Source: Pontibacter akesuensis (GTDB lineage Bacteria; Bacteroidota; Bacteroidia; Cytophagales; Hymenobacteraceae). Taken from it: a DNA stretch of 64,000 bases. Both the position numbers and the translations under genes were made by a program. The stretch is taken from assembly GCF_001611675.1 (NCBI RefSeq), contig NZ_CP014766.1, forward strand, positions 4,402,001 through 4,466,000, written 5' to 3'. Positions 16,914 through 25,162 of this stretch are shown here, in pieces (the stretch's first letter is position 1; every line of letters starts with the position of its first letter). A model generated the notes under the pieces. That model saw only the letters and a list, made by a program, of their open reading frames with translations. It ran no database searches and was not told the DNA's origin.

Positions 16914-18353
16914 CTACAAAAGATCATTTGCCAAGTTAGCCAACTCAGAGCGCTCTCCTTTCTGCAAGGTGATGTGCGCATAGAGCGGGTGGTTTTTAGC
17001 CCGGTCGATCAAGTAGGAGAGGCCGTTACTCTGAGAATCCAGGTAGGGCGTGTCGATTTGGTAGATGTCGCCGGTAAAGATGATTTTGGTGTTCTCTCCG
17101 GCCCGCGAGATAATCGTTTTCACCTCGTGCGGCGTGAGGTTCTGCGCCTCATCCACGATAAAGATAATATTCGATAAGCTTCTCCCGCGGATGTACGCCA
17201 GTGGGGTGATCATCAGCTTCTCCAGCTCCACCATTTCGCGCAGTTTCTGGTACTCCTTGCTTGTTTCGGAGAACTGGTTCTGTATATACTTCAGGTTATC
17301 CCAAAGCGGCTCCATGTACGGGTTCAGTTTTGACTTAATGTCGCCGGGCAGATAGCCGATGTCTTTGTTGCTTAGCGGCACCACCGGGCGCGCCAGGTAC
17401 AGTTGCTTGTAGTCGCGGCGCTGCTCTACGGCACTGGCCAGCGCCAGCAGGGTTTTACCTGTGCCGGCCACGCCCTGTATACTCACCAGCTTTATCTGCG
17501 GGTTCAGCAATGCATGCAGGGCAAACGCCTGCTCGGCATTGCGGGGTTTCACGCCGTAAGCCGTGTGCTTGTCCACGCGCTCCAGCCGTTTCTCGGTAGC
17601 GTTGTAAAAGGCAAGTATGGAATTCTTGAAGCTCTTAAGTATAAAGAAGTGGTTGTCGGCCGGCGCCTCCTTCAGTACTTTCTCAACAGCGCAAAAGCCT
17701 TGCTCATACAACTCATTTATACTTTCAGCGGGTACATCCTCAACTGTATCGTTGCCGGTGTACAAGCCTGCCACATCCTGTATCTTTCCGGTTTCATAAT
17801 CCTCTGCGGTGATATTCAAAGCACGGGCTTTCAGACGCAGGTTGATGTCTTTTGTGACCAGCACCACCTTGTTTTCCTGCATTTGCTCCTGCAGTTGCAG
17901 CGCTGCGTTCAGAATGCGATGGTCGTTCTTGTCACCGAAGATTTCCGTGGCCCCCACACCCTTCGTCTCATGGTTCATCAGCACTTTAAAGTTGCCTTTG
18001 TTCTTGCCGTTCAGCGGCAGCCACTCCTGCAATTTGTGCTCAGCCGACAGCTTATCGATAAAGCGGATAAATTCCCGGGCCTCGAAGTTCTTGATGTCAT
18101 TGCCTTTTTTAAAGTTATCGAGTTCTTCCAGCACCGTGATCGGAATAGCCACATCATGCTCCTGGAAATTCCTGACGGCGCTGTGGTCATAGAGTATGAC
18201 AGAAGTATCGAGCACAAAAACTTTCTTCTGTTGCGTGTCCAGTGCTTTTGATTTCTGTGCGGCTGGTTTTGCGGATTTACTTACGGTTAGGTTGCTGCCT
18301 TTGCTGCGGGTGGATTTAGCGGCAGGAGCGGTCTCTTTGGTTGCATGCGCCAT
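16914..18353 (-). CDS. PIN domain-PhoH ATPase fusion (PhoH2/YlaK-like)
   Basis: 479 residues. After a basic Lys/Ser/Ala-rich leader comes a PIN nuclease domain (about 45-185) with acidic residues in VFVLDTSVILYDH and VLEELDNF, then a PhoH ATPase domain with Walker A GVAGTGKT (294-301) and Walker B FIVDEAQNLT. PhoH2 proteins of mycobacteria are RNA-unwinding and RNA-cutting enzymes, so this is most likely an ATP-dependent RNA helicase/RNase. There is no antitoxin-like partner gene upstream. Monocistronic. Confidence 0.9.
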   Translation of the reverse strand: MAHATKETAPAAKSTRSKGSNLTVSKSAKPAAQKSKALDTQQKKVFVLDTSVILYDHSAVRNFQEHDVAIPITVLEELDNFKKGNDIKNFEAREFIRFIDKLSAEHKLQEWLPLNGKNKGNFKVLMNHETKGVGATEIFGDKNDHRILNAALQLQEQMQENKVVLVTKDINLRLKARALNITAEDYETGKIQDVAGLYTGNDTVEDVPAESINELYEQGFCAVEKVLKEAPADNHFFILKSFKNSILAFYNATEKRLERVDKHTAYGVKPRNAEQAFALHALLNPQIKLVSIQGVAGTGKTLLALASAVEQRRDYKQLYLARPVVPLSNKDIGYLPGDIKSKLNPYMEPLWDNLKYIQNQFSETSKEYQKLREMVELEKLMITPLAYIRGRSLSNIIFIVDEAQNLTPHEVKTIISRAGENTKIIFTGDIYQIDTPYLDSQSNGLSYLIDRAKNHPLYAHITLQKGERSELANLANDLL

Positions 18354-18662
18354 AGGTATGGGGTTAGGGTGAAACCATGTTAGCAGTAGCAGCTGAGATT
18401 GGGTGCAGCGGCATACGCTGTTTCTCCTGTTTACGATAGATTCGGGGGACAGGCCATGGTGCTGAGCCTGTGGGAGAAGGGGAAAGAAGGGTGCGGAAAG
18501 CTGTAAAGTTCTTATTAAATAGCTATACCCTTGACAGCTAATAAATTATAAATCAGGGATAGAGGTGAATAAATATTTAGTTTTTGATATTTTTTTTGAA
18601 GTAGTCTATGCCGCTACAAGACAGGCGCTGTACAAGTATGGCGCAGTAATGATGACTAGCTG
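18354..18662. other. Intergenic region, no gene seen
   Basis: 309 bp upstream of PhoH and downstream of the AlbA_2 gene, both on the minus strand. It contains an AT-rich stretch (18520-18600) with a long T-run, but I see no paired hairpin, RNA gene or coding frame. Confidence 0.5.
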
Positions 18663-19283
18663 CTAAGCCAGGGTATAGAAATCCTCCTTCTCCTTATCGT
18701 GGAGCAGGAGATAGCCATGAATTACGAGCTTCACCAATATTCTGTAGGCACGGCGCTCGGAGAGGTTTGCCAGTTTCATATATTGGTTTAGGGTAATGCG
18801 CGGATGTGTGAGCAGGTAATCCAGCACAGCGGTCTCGTGGCGGTCCAGCGGGAGCGGCTCAAAAGCGGAAGGTTCCTGTTCCATCACTTTGTCTACCATT
18901 TTAGAGGTCTGCACGCTAGTATCCTTCACCCGCACAAAACCACGCCAGTCATCTTCCTTTACTTTGGCAAAATGCGGTTTTGTCTTGCTTTCCGCTATAG
19001 TCACTTTCAGAACTGTTCGGTCATCCTGCTCAATTTCCTCATACTGCAACAGCACAGGCGGGTCGCAGTAAAAGCCAGCTGCCAGATCAAGCGTGTGTTT
19101 TTCCTCTTCCGGGTCCACGCCACACACATAGCCGTTGTCCTTTACACCAACAAGTATGGTGCCGCCACGCGTGTTGGCAAAAGACACCATCGTTCGGGCA
19201 ATTTTCTCCGGCTTCGTCACGCGCTGCTTAAAATCAACGGTGTCGCTCTCTCCTCCGAAAATCAGTTTCTGTAGCTCGTCCAT
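18663..19283 (-). CDS. AlbA_2 (Schlafen-type) ATP-binding domain protein
   Basis: 206 residues. The N-terminal half matches the AlbA_2 domain: GGESDTVDFKQRV, then MVSFANTRGGTILVGVKDNG and a VDPEEEKH segment. The C-terminal 70 residues look like a winged helix (LDYLLTHPRITLNQYMKLAN, then RAYRILVKLVIHGYLLL). Such proteins are often called putative DNA-binding or ATP-dependent regulators; the target is unknown. It follows the DUF3127 gene on the same strand, but a terminator lies between them. Confidence 0.78.
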   Translation of the reverse strand: MDELQKLIFGGESDTVDFKQRVTKPEKIARTMVSFANTRGGTILVGVKDNGYVCGVDPEEEKHTLDLAAGFYCDPPVLLQYEEIEQDDRTVLKVTIAESKTKPHFAKVKEDDWRGFVRVKDTSVQTSKMVDKVMEQEPSAFEPLPLDRHETAVLDYLLTHPRITLNQYMKLANLSERRAYRILVKLVIHGYLLLHDKEKEDFYTLA

Positions 19284-19371
19284 GAGTATGCGAAAAGTGA
19301 AACAGCAAGTAAGCCGTAGTGGTAACTGCCTATACTTGTACTGCGCTCAAAAGGTAAGGCATTGTGCTGAA

Positions 19372-19404
19372 TATAAAACAAAAAGCGAGCCTATACGGCC
19401 CGCT
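19372..19404 (-). terminator. Terminator of the DUF3127 gene
   Basis: 8-bp arms with one mismatch (19384-19391 with 19397-19404), followed on the minus strand by GCTTTTTGTTTT. It lies 34 bp past the DUF3127 stop. Confidence 0.65.
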
Positions 19405-19437
19405 CTGTTAAGTTTATGTTAATTGGCTGAGATCTGC

Positions 19438-19806
19438 TTAGAAAGGCAAGTCGATGTCAGCGTCGCTGCTATAGAAAGAAGGGGCATCCTGCTGCTGGGA
19501 GCCTGCTGGCGCACCCGCCTGTCCGGCAGCTGCCGACTCTAAACGCCATGCCTGCAGGTTGGTAAAGTACATGGTCTGGCCGTTTTTGGTGAAAGGCTTG
19601 CCGGAAAGGTTAAATGTTACTTTCACTTCATCGCCGTTCTTGTAGGTGTCAAGCAGGTTGCACTTGTCCTGCGTCAGCTGAAATTTGCAGTACTGTGTGT
19701 ATGAGCCATCCGGAATCTCCAGCACAAACTCGCGCTTCTTGAATTTGTCACTGATCTGTTGCTCTTCAAAGATCTCGTACAGCTTACCTTGGATATCAAA
19801 AGACAT
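19438..19806 (-). CDS. DUF3127 protein
   Basis: 122 residues. The conserved part runs from MSFDIQGKLYEIFEEQQISD through EFVLEIPDGSYTQYCKFQLT to YFTNLQAWRLES, followed by a disordered Gly/Ala/Gln tail ending in an acidic DADIDLPF. The domain is beta-rich and SSB/OB-like, and the acidic tail resembles the C-terminal tip of single-stranded DNA-binding proteins. That likeness suggests a nucleic-acid role, but this is inference. The family is abundant in Bacteroidota. Confidence 0.85.
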   Translation of the reverse strand: MSFDIQGKLYEIFEEQQISDKFKKREFVLEIPDGSYTQYCKFQLTQDKCNLLDTYKNGDEVKVTFNLSGKPFTKNGQTMYFTNLQAWRLESAAAGQAGAPAGSQQQDAPSFYSSDADIDLPF

Positions 19807-19841
19807 AATAAATGAATTTAGAATAGATTATTTACTTAGAA

Positions 19842-19849
19842 CAAAGATA
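19842..19849 (-). promoter_or_regulatory. -7 promoter element of the DUF3127 gene
   Basis: TATCTTTG on the minus strand matches TAnnTTTG exactly and sits about 36 bp before the ATG. A clear TTG -33 element is not seen at the usual spacing. Confidence 0.5.
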
Positions 19850-19981
19850 ACTAATTTCTGCTAAAATTAGGTCCCGTTAAAGGCCTTTATCACGGCTTTT
19901 CCGCCAAAAAAATCAGCTATTATAACACCCCATTCGCAGCAAGCGTAGAGGGGAAGCAACACCTTAACATTTTACCGATAC

Positions 19982-20923
19982 ATGAAAAACATAGCCATAG
20001 CCCTGCATGGAGGAGCCGGTACCATTGAGAAAAAATCCCTTTCACCTGAACAGGACAAGGCTTTTCGGGCTGCGCTGAAACAAGCTGTTGAGGAGGGGCA
20101 CCAGGTGCTGGCAAGAGGCGGCAACGCCCTCGATGCAGTAGAGTTGGCGGTGACACTGCTGGAAGACTCCCCTCTTTTCAATGCCGGCAAAGGCGCCGTG
20201 TTTACGAAGGAAGGAAAGCACGAAATGGACGCGGCTATTATGTGTGGGCGTACGCTGGAAGCCGGGGCGGTAGCTGGTGTGCGTAACATCAAAAACCCGA
20301 TACAATTGTGCCGAAGCATCATGGAGCACTCCGACCACGTGATGCTGAGTGGGTACGGTGCTGAGGAGTTTGCGCTGAACCACGGCTTGGATTTCGCCCC
20401 TGAGTCCTATTTCTTTAATAAGTTCCGGTATGAGCAGTGGAGCGAAGTGCGCGACACGAATATTTACCAGTTAGACCACACCGTGCACACTGACGAAAAG
20501 TTCGGTACAGTTGGTGCCGTAGCCCTGGACGCCGCGGGAAACATAGCCGCGGCCACCTCTACGGGAGGCATGACGAACAAACGCTACAACCGTATTGGCG
20601 ATACACCCATCATCGGGGCGGGTACGTACGCGAACAACGCCACCTGTGCTGTGTCGTGCACCGGCCATGGGGAGTATTTTATGCGCGCTGTGGTAGCCTA
20701 TGATGTTTCCTGCCTCATGGAATACAAAGGGCTTTCGCTACAGGAGGCTTGTGAAGCGGTAGTTAACCGGAAGCTGGTTAAGTTTGGTGGAGAAGGCGGC
20801 CTTGTTGCCATCGCGCCCAACGGTGACGTGGCAATGCCCTTTAATTCCGAGGGAATGTATCGCGCAAAGAAAGCAGGGGAGCAGCAAGCCTTTGTGGCCA
20901 TCTACAAAGACGAGCAAGTATAA
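19982..20923 (+). CDS. iaaA: Isoaspartyl peptidase / plant-type L-asparaginase
   Basis: 313 residues. This is an Ntn-hydrolase precursor: GGAGTI at the N-terminus, GGNALDAVE, FNAGKGAVF and EMDAAIM in the alpha chain, and the autoprocessing site KFGTVGAVALD, which places the catalytic Thr at residue 176 at the start of the beta chain. TSTGGMTNKRYNRIGDTPIIGAGTYAN follows in the family pattern. It hydrolyses beta-aspartyl dipeptides and asparagine. It faces a cyanophycinase gene, whose beta-Asp-Arg product is a natural substrate of this family. No signal peptide, so it is cytoplasmic. Confidence 0.93.
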   Translation: MKNIAIALHGGAGTIEKKSLSPEQDKAFRAALKQAVEEGHQVLARGGNALDAVELAVTLLEDSPLFNAGKGAVFTKEGKHEMDAAIMCGRTLEAGAVAGVRNIKNPIQLCRSIMEHSDHVMLSGYGAEEFALNHGLDFAPESYFFNKFRYEQWSEVRDTNIYQLDHTVHTDEKFGTVGAVALDAAGNIAAATSTGGMTNKRYNRIGDTPIIGAGTYANNATCAVSCTGHGEYFMRAVVAYDVSCLMEYKGLSLQEACEAVVNRKLVKFGGEGGLVAIAPNGDVAMPFNSEGMYRAKKAGEQQAFVAIYKDEQV

Positions 20924-20965
20924 AAGTTTCACAGATCCAGCGGGCAAAGAAACTACTGAACCTGC

Positions 20966-21025
20966 TGCTGTACATGCTATGAGTTGCTTCGCCTGTGCTG
21001 TACATGCTATGAGTTGCTTCGCCTG
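20966..21025. repeat. 30-bp perfect tandem duplication
   Basis: Two exact adjacent copies of a 30-bp unit (20966-20995 and 20996-21025) in the 173-bp gap between the convergent peptidase and cyanophycinase genes. Each copy contains the sequence TGCTATGAGTTGCTTCGCC. The right copy ends close to TAGCATA, which could pair with TATGCT-like sequence in the unit. There are only two copies and no spacers, so this is not a CRISPR. Confidence 0.8.
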
Positions 21026-21096
21026 TAGCATATTCATATCAAACGAGCCGTCTTACATATACTATATGCTGCAGGCAAGAATATTAGCTTAAACAC

Positions 21097-21990
21097 TTAG
21101 CTACTGGTTTCCTGTAGGTTTGCGTGGCGGTAAGCCTCCTCACTGGCATAGAAGGTACGGGTGTTGATATCAAAGATATTGCCTTTGGCGAGCACGTGCA
21201 TCACCATATGGTCTATGGCAACAGGGCGACCTTTCTCCACATCGTTGATATTTGTATACTTTACCTCATGTCCGTCGGCAATCACCACCAGATTTGAACC
21301 GATGGTCTCTACCTTACAGCCTTCTGTGATCAGCACACCGGTGTCTTCGCCCAGCCCGATTCCAATAGTTTTCGGATAGGAAACCACGGCCTCCATTAAA
21401 CGCCCGAAGCGGCCGCGCTTCACAAAATGCGTGTCGATGATGGCACTGTCTAGCAACTCAAGCCCGGTACCCATTTTCACAGCCCCCCGCAGGAGCGACT
21501 CCGGAGCACTTCCTCCTTTTATCATGCGCTTGCTCATCGCCATGGCGCCGGCACTGGTACCGGCAATAACGAAGGGTTCGTGCCAATAACGATGTTTCAT
21601 TACTTCCAGTATCTGAGTGTTCAGGAACATGCGCGTGATACGTGACTGATCGCCCCCGCTAAACATAACACCATCGCAGGCGTTCACACGCTGAATGTAT
21701 TCAGAAAGCTTCGCATCGTCCTGCGTTTTGATATGCATTAAATTCACGTTCTCCACACCCAAAATGCTGAAAGCACTTAGGTAACGCTCGCCTACTTCCT
21801 CCGGAATCATAGAAGCCGTGGTGATAACCTCTATATGGGGTTGTTTCGCAGGAATTTCTTTCAGGAAACGCTTTAGGATGCCTAGTTCAAAAAAATCCAG
21901 GTAATATTTTTTCTTTGATCGCGGGTTCGGGTAAGTGCCTTTGTCCTCGTTGCCGCCAACTGCTATTAGTTTTCCTTTTGGTATATCCAC
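21097..21990 (-). CDS. cphB: Cyanophycinase-like serine peptidase (S51)
   Basis: 297 residues, the usual size of CphB. The nucleophile elbow GTSAGAMAMS (Ser147) is present, along with MFSGGDQSRITRMF and the downstream VISYPKTIGIG-like segment (SYPKTIGIGLGEDTGVLI). CphB releases beta-Asp-Arg dipeptides from cyanophycin; the neighbouring isoaspartyl peptidase would split these. No cyanophycin synthetase is present in the window. No signal peptide, which points to intracellular polymer, unlike exported CphE. Confidence 0.88.
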   Translation of the reverse strand: MDIPKGKLIAVGGNEDKGTYPNPRSKKKYYLDFFELGILKRFLKEIPAKQPHIEVITTASMIPEEVGERYLSAFSILGVENVNLMHIKTQDDAKLSEYIQRVNACDGVMFSGGDQSRITRMFLNTQILEVMKHRYWHEPFVIAGTSAGAMAMSKRMIKGGSAPESLLRGAVKMGTGLELLDSAIIDTHFVKRGRFGRLMEAVVSYPKTIGIGLGEDTGVLITEGCKVETIGSNLVVIADGHEVKYTNINDVEKGRPVAIDHMVMHVLAKGNIFDINTRTFYASEEAYRHANLQETSS

Positions 21991-22306
21991 AGGTAATGAT
22001 GGGAGTGATTTAAGTTGAAGTAAAAATTTTAAGGGTCAATTATCATACGGCAGAAGCGCGTTTAGTTTGCGCGCGCCTCTGCTACGCTCATTTTAAAAGT
22101 ATAGGGATACAACAGAGAATACAAGTAATATTACCGCTTTTATATGCCGCTATATATGAAATATACTATAACAAGATTCCATTAACCCAATATTAAAGCT
22201 TTTTGCTAACAAAAAGTCATATTAGTATAACTCGAAAGTAGCAGTGCCGTATAGATTGCCAAAGACAGTAACAAAGGATTATTTTAACGCGAAACCTTTC
22301 CAAGCT

Positions 22307-22798
22307 ATGAAACTAAACAACTTAAAGGATCTGATGATCCACGAACTAAAAGATATTTATAACGCTGAGCAGCAGATCACGAAGGCACTTCCGAAGATGA
22401 TGGAAGCCACTTCTTCTGATAAGCTGAAGAAGGCATTTCAAGATCACCTGAACGTAACCGAAAAGCAGATAGAGCGCCTTGACAAGGTGTTTGAAACAAT
22501 AGGAGAAAAGTCTTCAGGCGAGAAGTGCAAGGCCATGGAAGGCATCATTAAAGAGGCGGAATCAATGATGAGCGAGCGCGCTGATGCAAGCGTGATGGAT
22601 GCCGCTTTGATTGCCTGCGCACAGCGTGTGGAGCACTATGAGATCGCCGCTTATGGTACGGCCTGTACTTATGCCAAGCAGTTGGGTATGGATGACGTGC
22701 TGAAGCAGCTGAAGATGACGCTGGACGAAGAAAAGAAAACAGACGAATTGCTGACCCAGATTGCTGAGCAGTCTATTAACATAAAGGCTCAGAAGTAA
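22307..22798 (+). CDS. DUF892 ferritin-like protein (YciE/YciF-like)
   Basis: 163 residues. The first conserved segment is LKDLMIHELKDIYNAEQQIT, followed by KALPKMMEAT, a mid-helix with CKAMEGIIKEAES and the C-terminal ALIACAQRVEHYEIAAYGT segment, all typical of DUF892. The four-helix bundle carries Glu and His residues positioned as in a di-iron site. The family is stress-induced and of unknown activity. An upstream ATG at 22244 would add 21 residues unlike the family, so I place the start at 22307. Confidence 0.85.
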   Translation: MKLNNLKDLMIHELKDIYNAEQQITKALPKMMEATSSDKLKKAFQDHLNVTEKQIERLDKVFETIGEKSSGEKCKAMEGIIKEAESMMSERADASVMDAALIACAQRVEHYEIAAYGTACTYAKQLGMDDVLKQLKMTLDEEKKTDELLTQIAEQSINIKAQK

Positions 22799-22884
22799 AG
22801 AGCCTAAAGACGTAGGAAAGGCTCTGTACCTTCGCCTGGCCTAACCAGCAGGTAGGAAGGTAACAGAGCCTTTCGCATGAACAG

Positions 22885-22920
22885 AAAAGGGAGACCATAA
22901 CGGCCTCCCTTTTCCTGTTT
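22885..22920. terminator. Bidirectional terminator
   Basis: 9-bp AAAAGGGAG/CTCCCTTTT arms (22885-22893 and 22905-22913) extended by an inner CC/GG pair, with T-rich flanks on both strands. It lies between the DUF892 and M1 peptidase genes. A further longer hairpin (AAAGGCTCTGT...ACAGAGCCTTT, about 22822-22873) precedes it and may end the DUF892 transcript. Confidence 0.7.
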
Positions 22921-22938
22921 TACATTTTTCGCCTTAGG

Positions 22939-24834
22939 CTATTTCAGGAGTTCATCCAGCGTAACGGTAGATACAGCATGGTAATTCGGCCGCGCATTGG
23001 CATATATAGCAAGTGCTTTCTTCTTTCCCTCCGGCGTAGAAATCAATGCCTTGTAAATAGGCACCAGGAATTTACGGCGTCCCACATTTGTCAGGAACGT
23101 TTCGAGGGCTTTATCTGCGGTGGTGTAGTTGTTGTTGATGGCGTGTATGAACCAGGCAGCCAGCACTTCTGAGTTTCCGGAGTTGGTAAAGTTGAATGCC
23201 TTGTCCAGCTCGGCTAATTGCTGCTGGCTCATCTGCTCAGGGAGCAGGCGTATAAAGTGCAGCCACTCGTGGCTCGACCATTCTTTTGTGTTTAACTGTG
23301 CGGCTGGTTTGCCACCCTTCCAGCTCTGGAAAGCCTCTTCCACTTTAGCGAAACGGGTGCTTGTTGGCGCCACAAAGCCTTCCGGAATCCCAGGAGAGTA
23401 TACCCACCCTTCGATGTTGATTTCCTTTGCCAGCTCTTCATCGCCTTTAATCAGCTCCTTGCGCAGGAAATCCAGAAACGTTTCTGACTCTATACTTTGA
23501 AAGGCAAAAGTATTAAAGTAGTTGTTTATGAAAGCATCAAATTTCTCACGCCCCACGGTATTTTCGATGTGGCGCAGAAAGAAGTTTCCTTTTTCATAAG
23601 CAATATCAGTCAACCCTTCATCAGGATCGCGCCCTTCTAGGTCCAGCTTCAGGCGGGTATCTTCACTGTCCGCGCCAATGTCGTTCAGCGTGTTGGTCAG
23701 GTCCTGGTAGCCGAGCACCTGCAGCATGTTGGCGTAATCTTTTCCGTACAGTTGCTCCATAATGCGGCGCTCGAAGTATACGGTGAAGCCTTCGTTTAGC
23801 CAGAAGTCGTTCCAGGTAGCATTAGTCACTAAGTTGCCACTCCAGCTGTGTGCCAGCTCATGGGCGATCAGGCTGGTGAGTGAGCGGTCTTTGGCCAGCA
23901 CGGTAGGGGTTACAAAGGTAAGGCGCGGGTTTTCCATGCCACCGAAAGGAAACGATGGCGGCAGCACCAGCAGGTCGTACTGGTCCCATCTATACTTGCC
24001 ATAGATTTGTTCGGCGGCCTGCAGCATTTTATCCATCTCGGCAAACTCGTAGGCGGCGGCTTGAATGGTGGCAGGCTCGGCGTAAATACCTGTCTGAGGC
24101 CCCACCTCGCTGAACACCAGGTCACCAACGGACAACGCCATCAGGTAAGACGGTATCGGTTGCTTCATCTCGAAGGTATAGGTGCCCGTGGCGTTTTTCT
24201 CCACCGGGTTTTCGGCACTCATTACAGCCAGAAGCTCTTTCGGCACCTTTACGGTGGCATTGTAGGTAATGCGGATGCCCGGGCTATCCTGAATCGGAAT
24301 CCAGGTACGGGCAAGTATGGCTTGAGACTGAGTGAATAAGAACGGGTGCTGCTTGCCCGCTGTTTGCTGCGGGTTGAGCCACTGCAGGGCCGCGGCATTA
24401 GGGGAGGTGGTATACTGTATGGTTACTTTTTTAGTGTCAGGTTTGATTTTAACGACCAGCGGGCGCCCCAGGAATTCTTTTTCCTCTCCCAACTCAAAAG
24501 TCGTCTCTTCCATCTGATCCCCCAGAAAAACCTTCTCAATGTTTAAGCCCCGGGTGTCAAAAATAATCTGGTTTGTCCCTGTCTTGTTTTCGATGCGGTA
24601 AGCGGCGGTTCCGCTTAATATCTTCCGATCAAATTTAACGTCAATGTTCAGGTCCAGGTGTTTGGCCACCGCCTCTGCAGGATTGGCAAAGCTGTGAACA
24701 TCTACCGCTACATTGTCCAGGGCGGTTTGTTCTGTTGTCATAGTCTCTTTTTCATTTGTGGTGGTGGAGCAGGAGGCAAGATGAAGGCTTGCGACCACGC
24801 CCAAACTAAGTAAGCAGTGGTGATAGAATCTCAT
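22939..24834 (-). CDS. M1-family zinc aminopeptidase, leukotriene-A4-hydrolase type (lipoprotein)
   Basis: 631 residues from the start at 24834. The start is chosen because MRFYHHCLLSLGVVASLHLA leads into the lipobox ASCS; the upstream ATG (24906) adds 24 unlikely residues. The GxMEN substrate motif is in PFGGMENPRLTF, and the zinc site HEXXH is HELAH followed 18 residues later by NEGF, as in LTA4H. The nearby VTNATWNDFWLNEG segment is also very close to LTA4H, and the C-terminus has the helical Leuk-A4-hydro_C domain. It is expected on the periplasmic or surface side. Confidence 0.92.
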   Translation of the reverse strand: MRFYHHCLLSLGVVASLHLASCSTTTNEKETMTTEQTALDNVAVDVHSFANPAEAVAKHLDLNIDVKFDRKILSGTAAYRIENKTGTNQIIFDTRGLNIEKVFLGDQMEETTFELGEEKEFLGRPLVVKIKPDTKKVTIQYTTSPNAAALQWLNPQQTAGKQHPFLFTQSQAILARTWIPIQDSPGIRITYNATVKVPKELLAVMSAENPVEKNATGTYTFEMKQPIPSYLMALSVGDLVFSEVGPQTGIYAEPATIQAAAYEFAEMDKMLQAAEQIYGKYRWDQYDLLVLPPSFPFGGMENPRLTFVTPTVLAKDRSLTSLIAHELAHSWSGNLVTNATWNDFWLNEGFTVYFERRIMEQLYGKDYANMLQVLGYQDLTNTLNDIGADSEDTRLKLDLEGRDPDEGLTDIAYEKGNFFLRHIENTVGREKFDAFINNYFNTFAFQSIESETFLDFLRKELIKGDEELAKEINIEGWVYSPGIPEGFVAPTSTRFAKVEEAFQSWKGGKPAAQLNTKEWSSHEWLHFIRLLPEQMSQQQLAELDKAFNFTNSGNSEVLAAWFIHAINNNYTTADKALETFLTNVGRRKFLVPIYKALISTPEGKKKALAIYANARPNYHAVSTVTLDELLK

Positions 24835-25162
24835 TGTCTTTGTCGGATAGTTTAAGCGAAAGATAACTAAACTGGTCGAATTGTTAAAATGTGCCGCTTC
24901 AGGCAAGCTTCATCTCTCAGGGCACCATATTTGCAACACAAGTATAGGGCGCCTTATCAACGCAATTTATACTTGCCTCAGCTAAGTAAAAGGCTGTTGC
25001 ATCGGGGGCACAACTTTTTAACAGTTTTTGAAGTACATGTAGTTGCACCGCCTTTTTTAAGGCAATAGCAGCTTGTTTATTGCACTTTACTTATATCAGG
25101 CTGCTGCTTATAATGCGTTCTTGCGCATTACACAAAAGTCCGCACAACCAAACAACACAGAC
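24835..25162. other. Divergent upstream region, no gene seen
   Basis: 328 bp between the divergent M1 peptidase and L,D-transpeptidase starts. For the peptidase, TATCTTTC near 24861-24868 (minus) is one base from TAnnTTTG. Two AAGTATA words lie at about 24940 and 24967. No coding frame or RNA fold is convincing. Confidence 0.45.

Noticed and set aside
16914..18353. PIN domain read as a toxin of a toxin-antitoxin pair
   Set aside because: It is fused to a PhoH ATPase, a housekeeping family, and no antitoxin-like small gene precedes it.
20966..21025. Two 30-bp repeats resembling a CRISPR array
   Set aside because: There are only two copies, directly adjacent with no spacer, and no cas genes.
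24835..24906. N-terminal extension of the M1 peptidase
   Set aside because: It would place 24 residues before a perfectly good lipoprotein signal.
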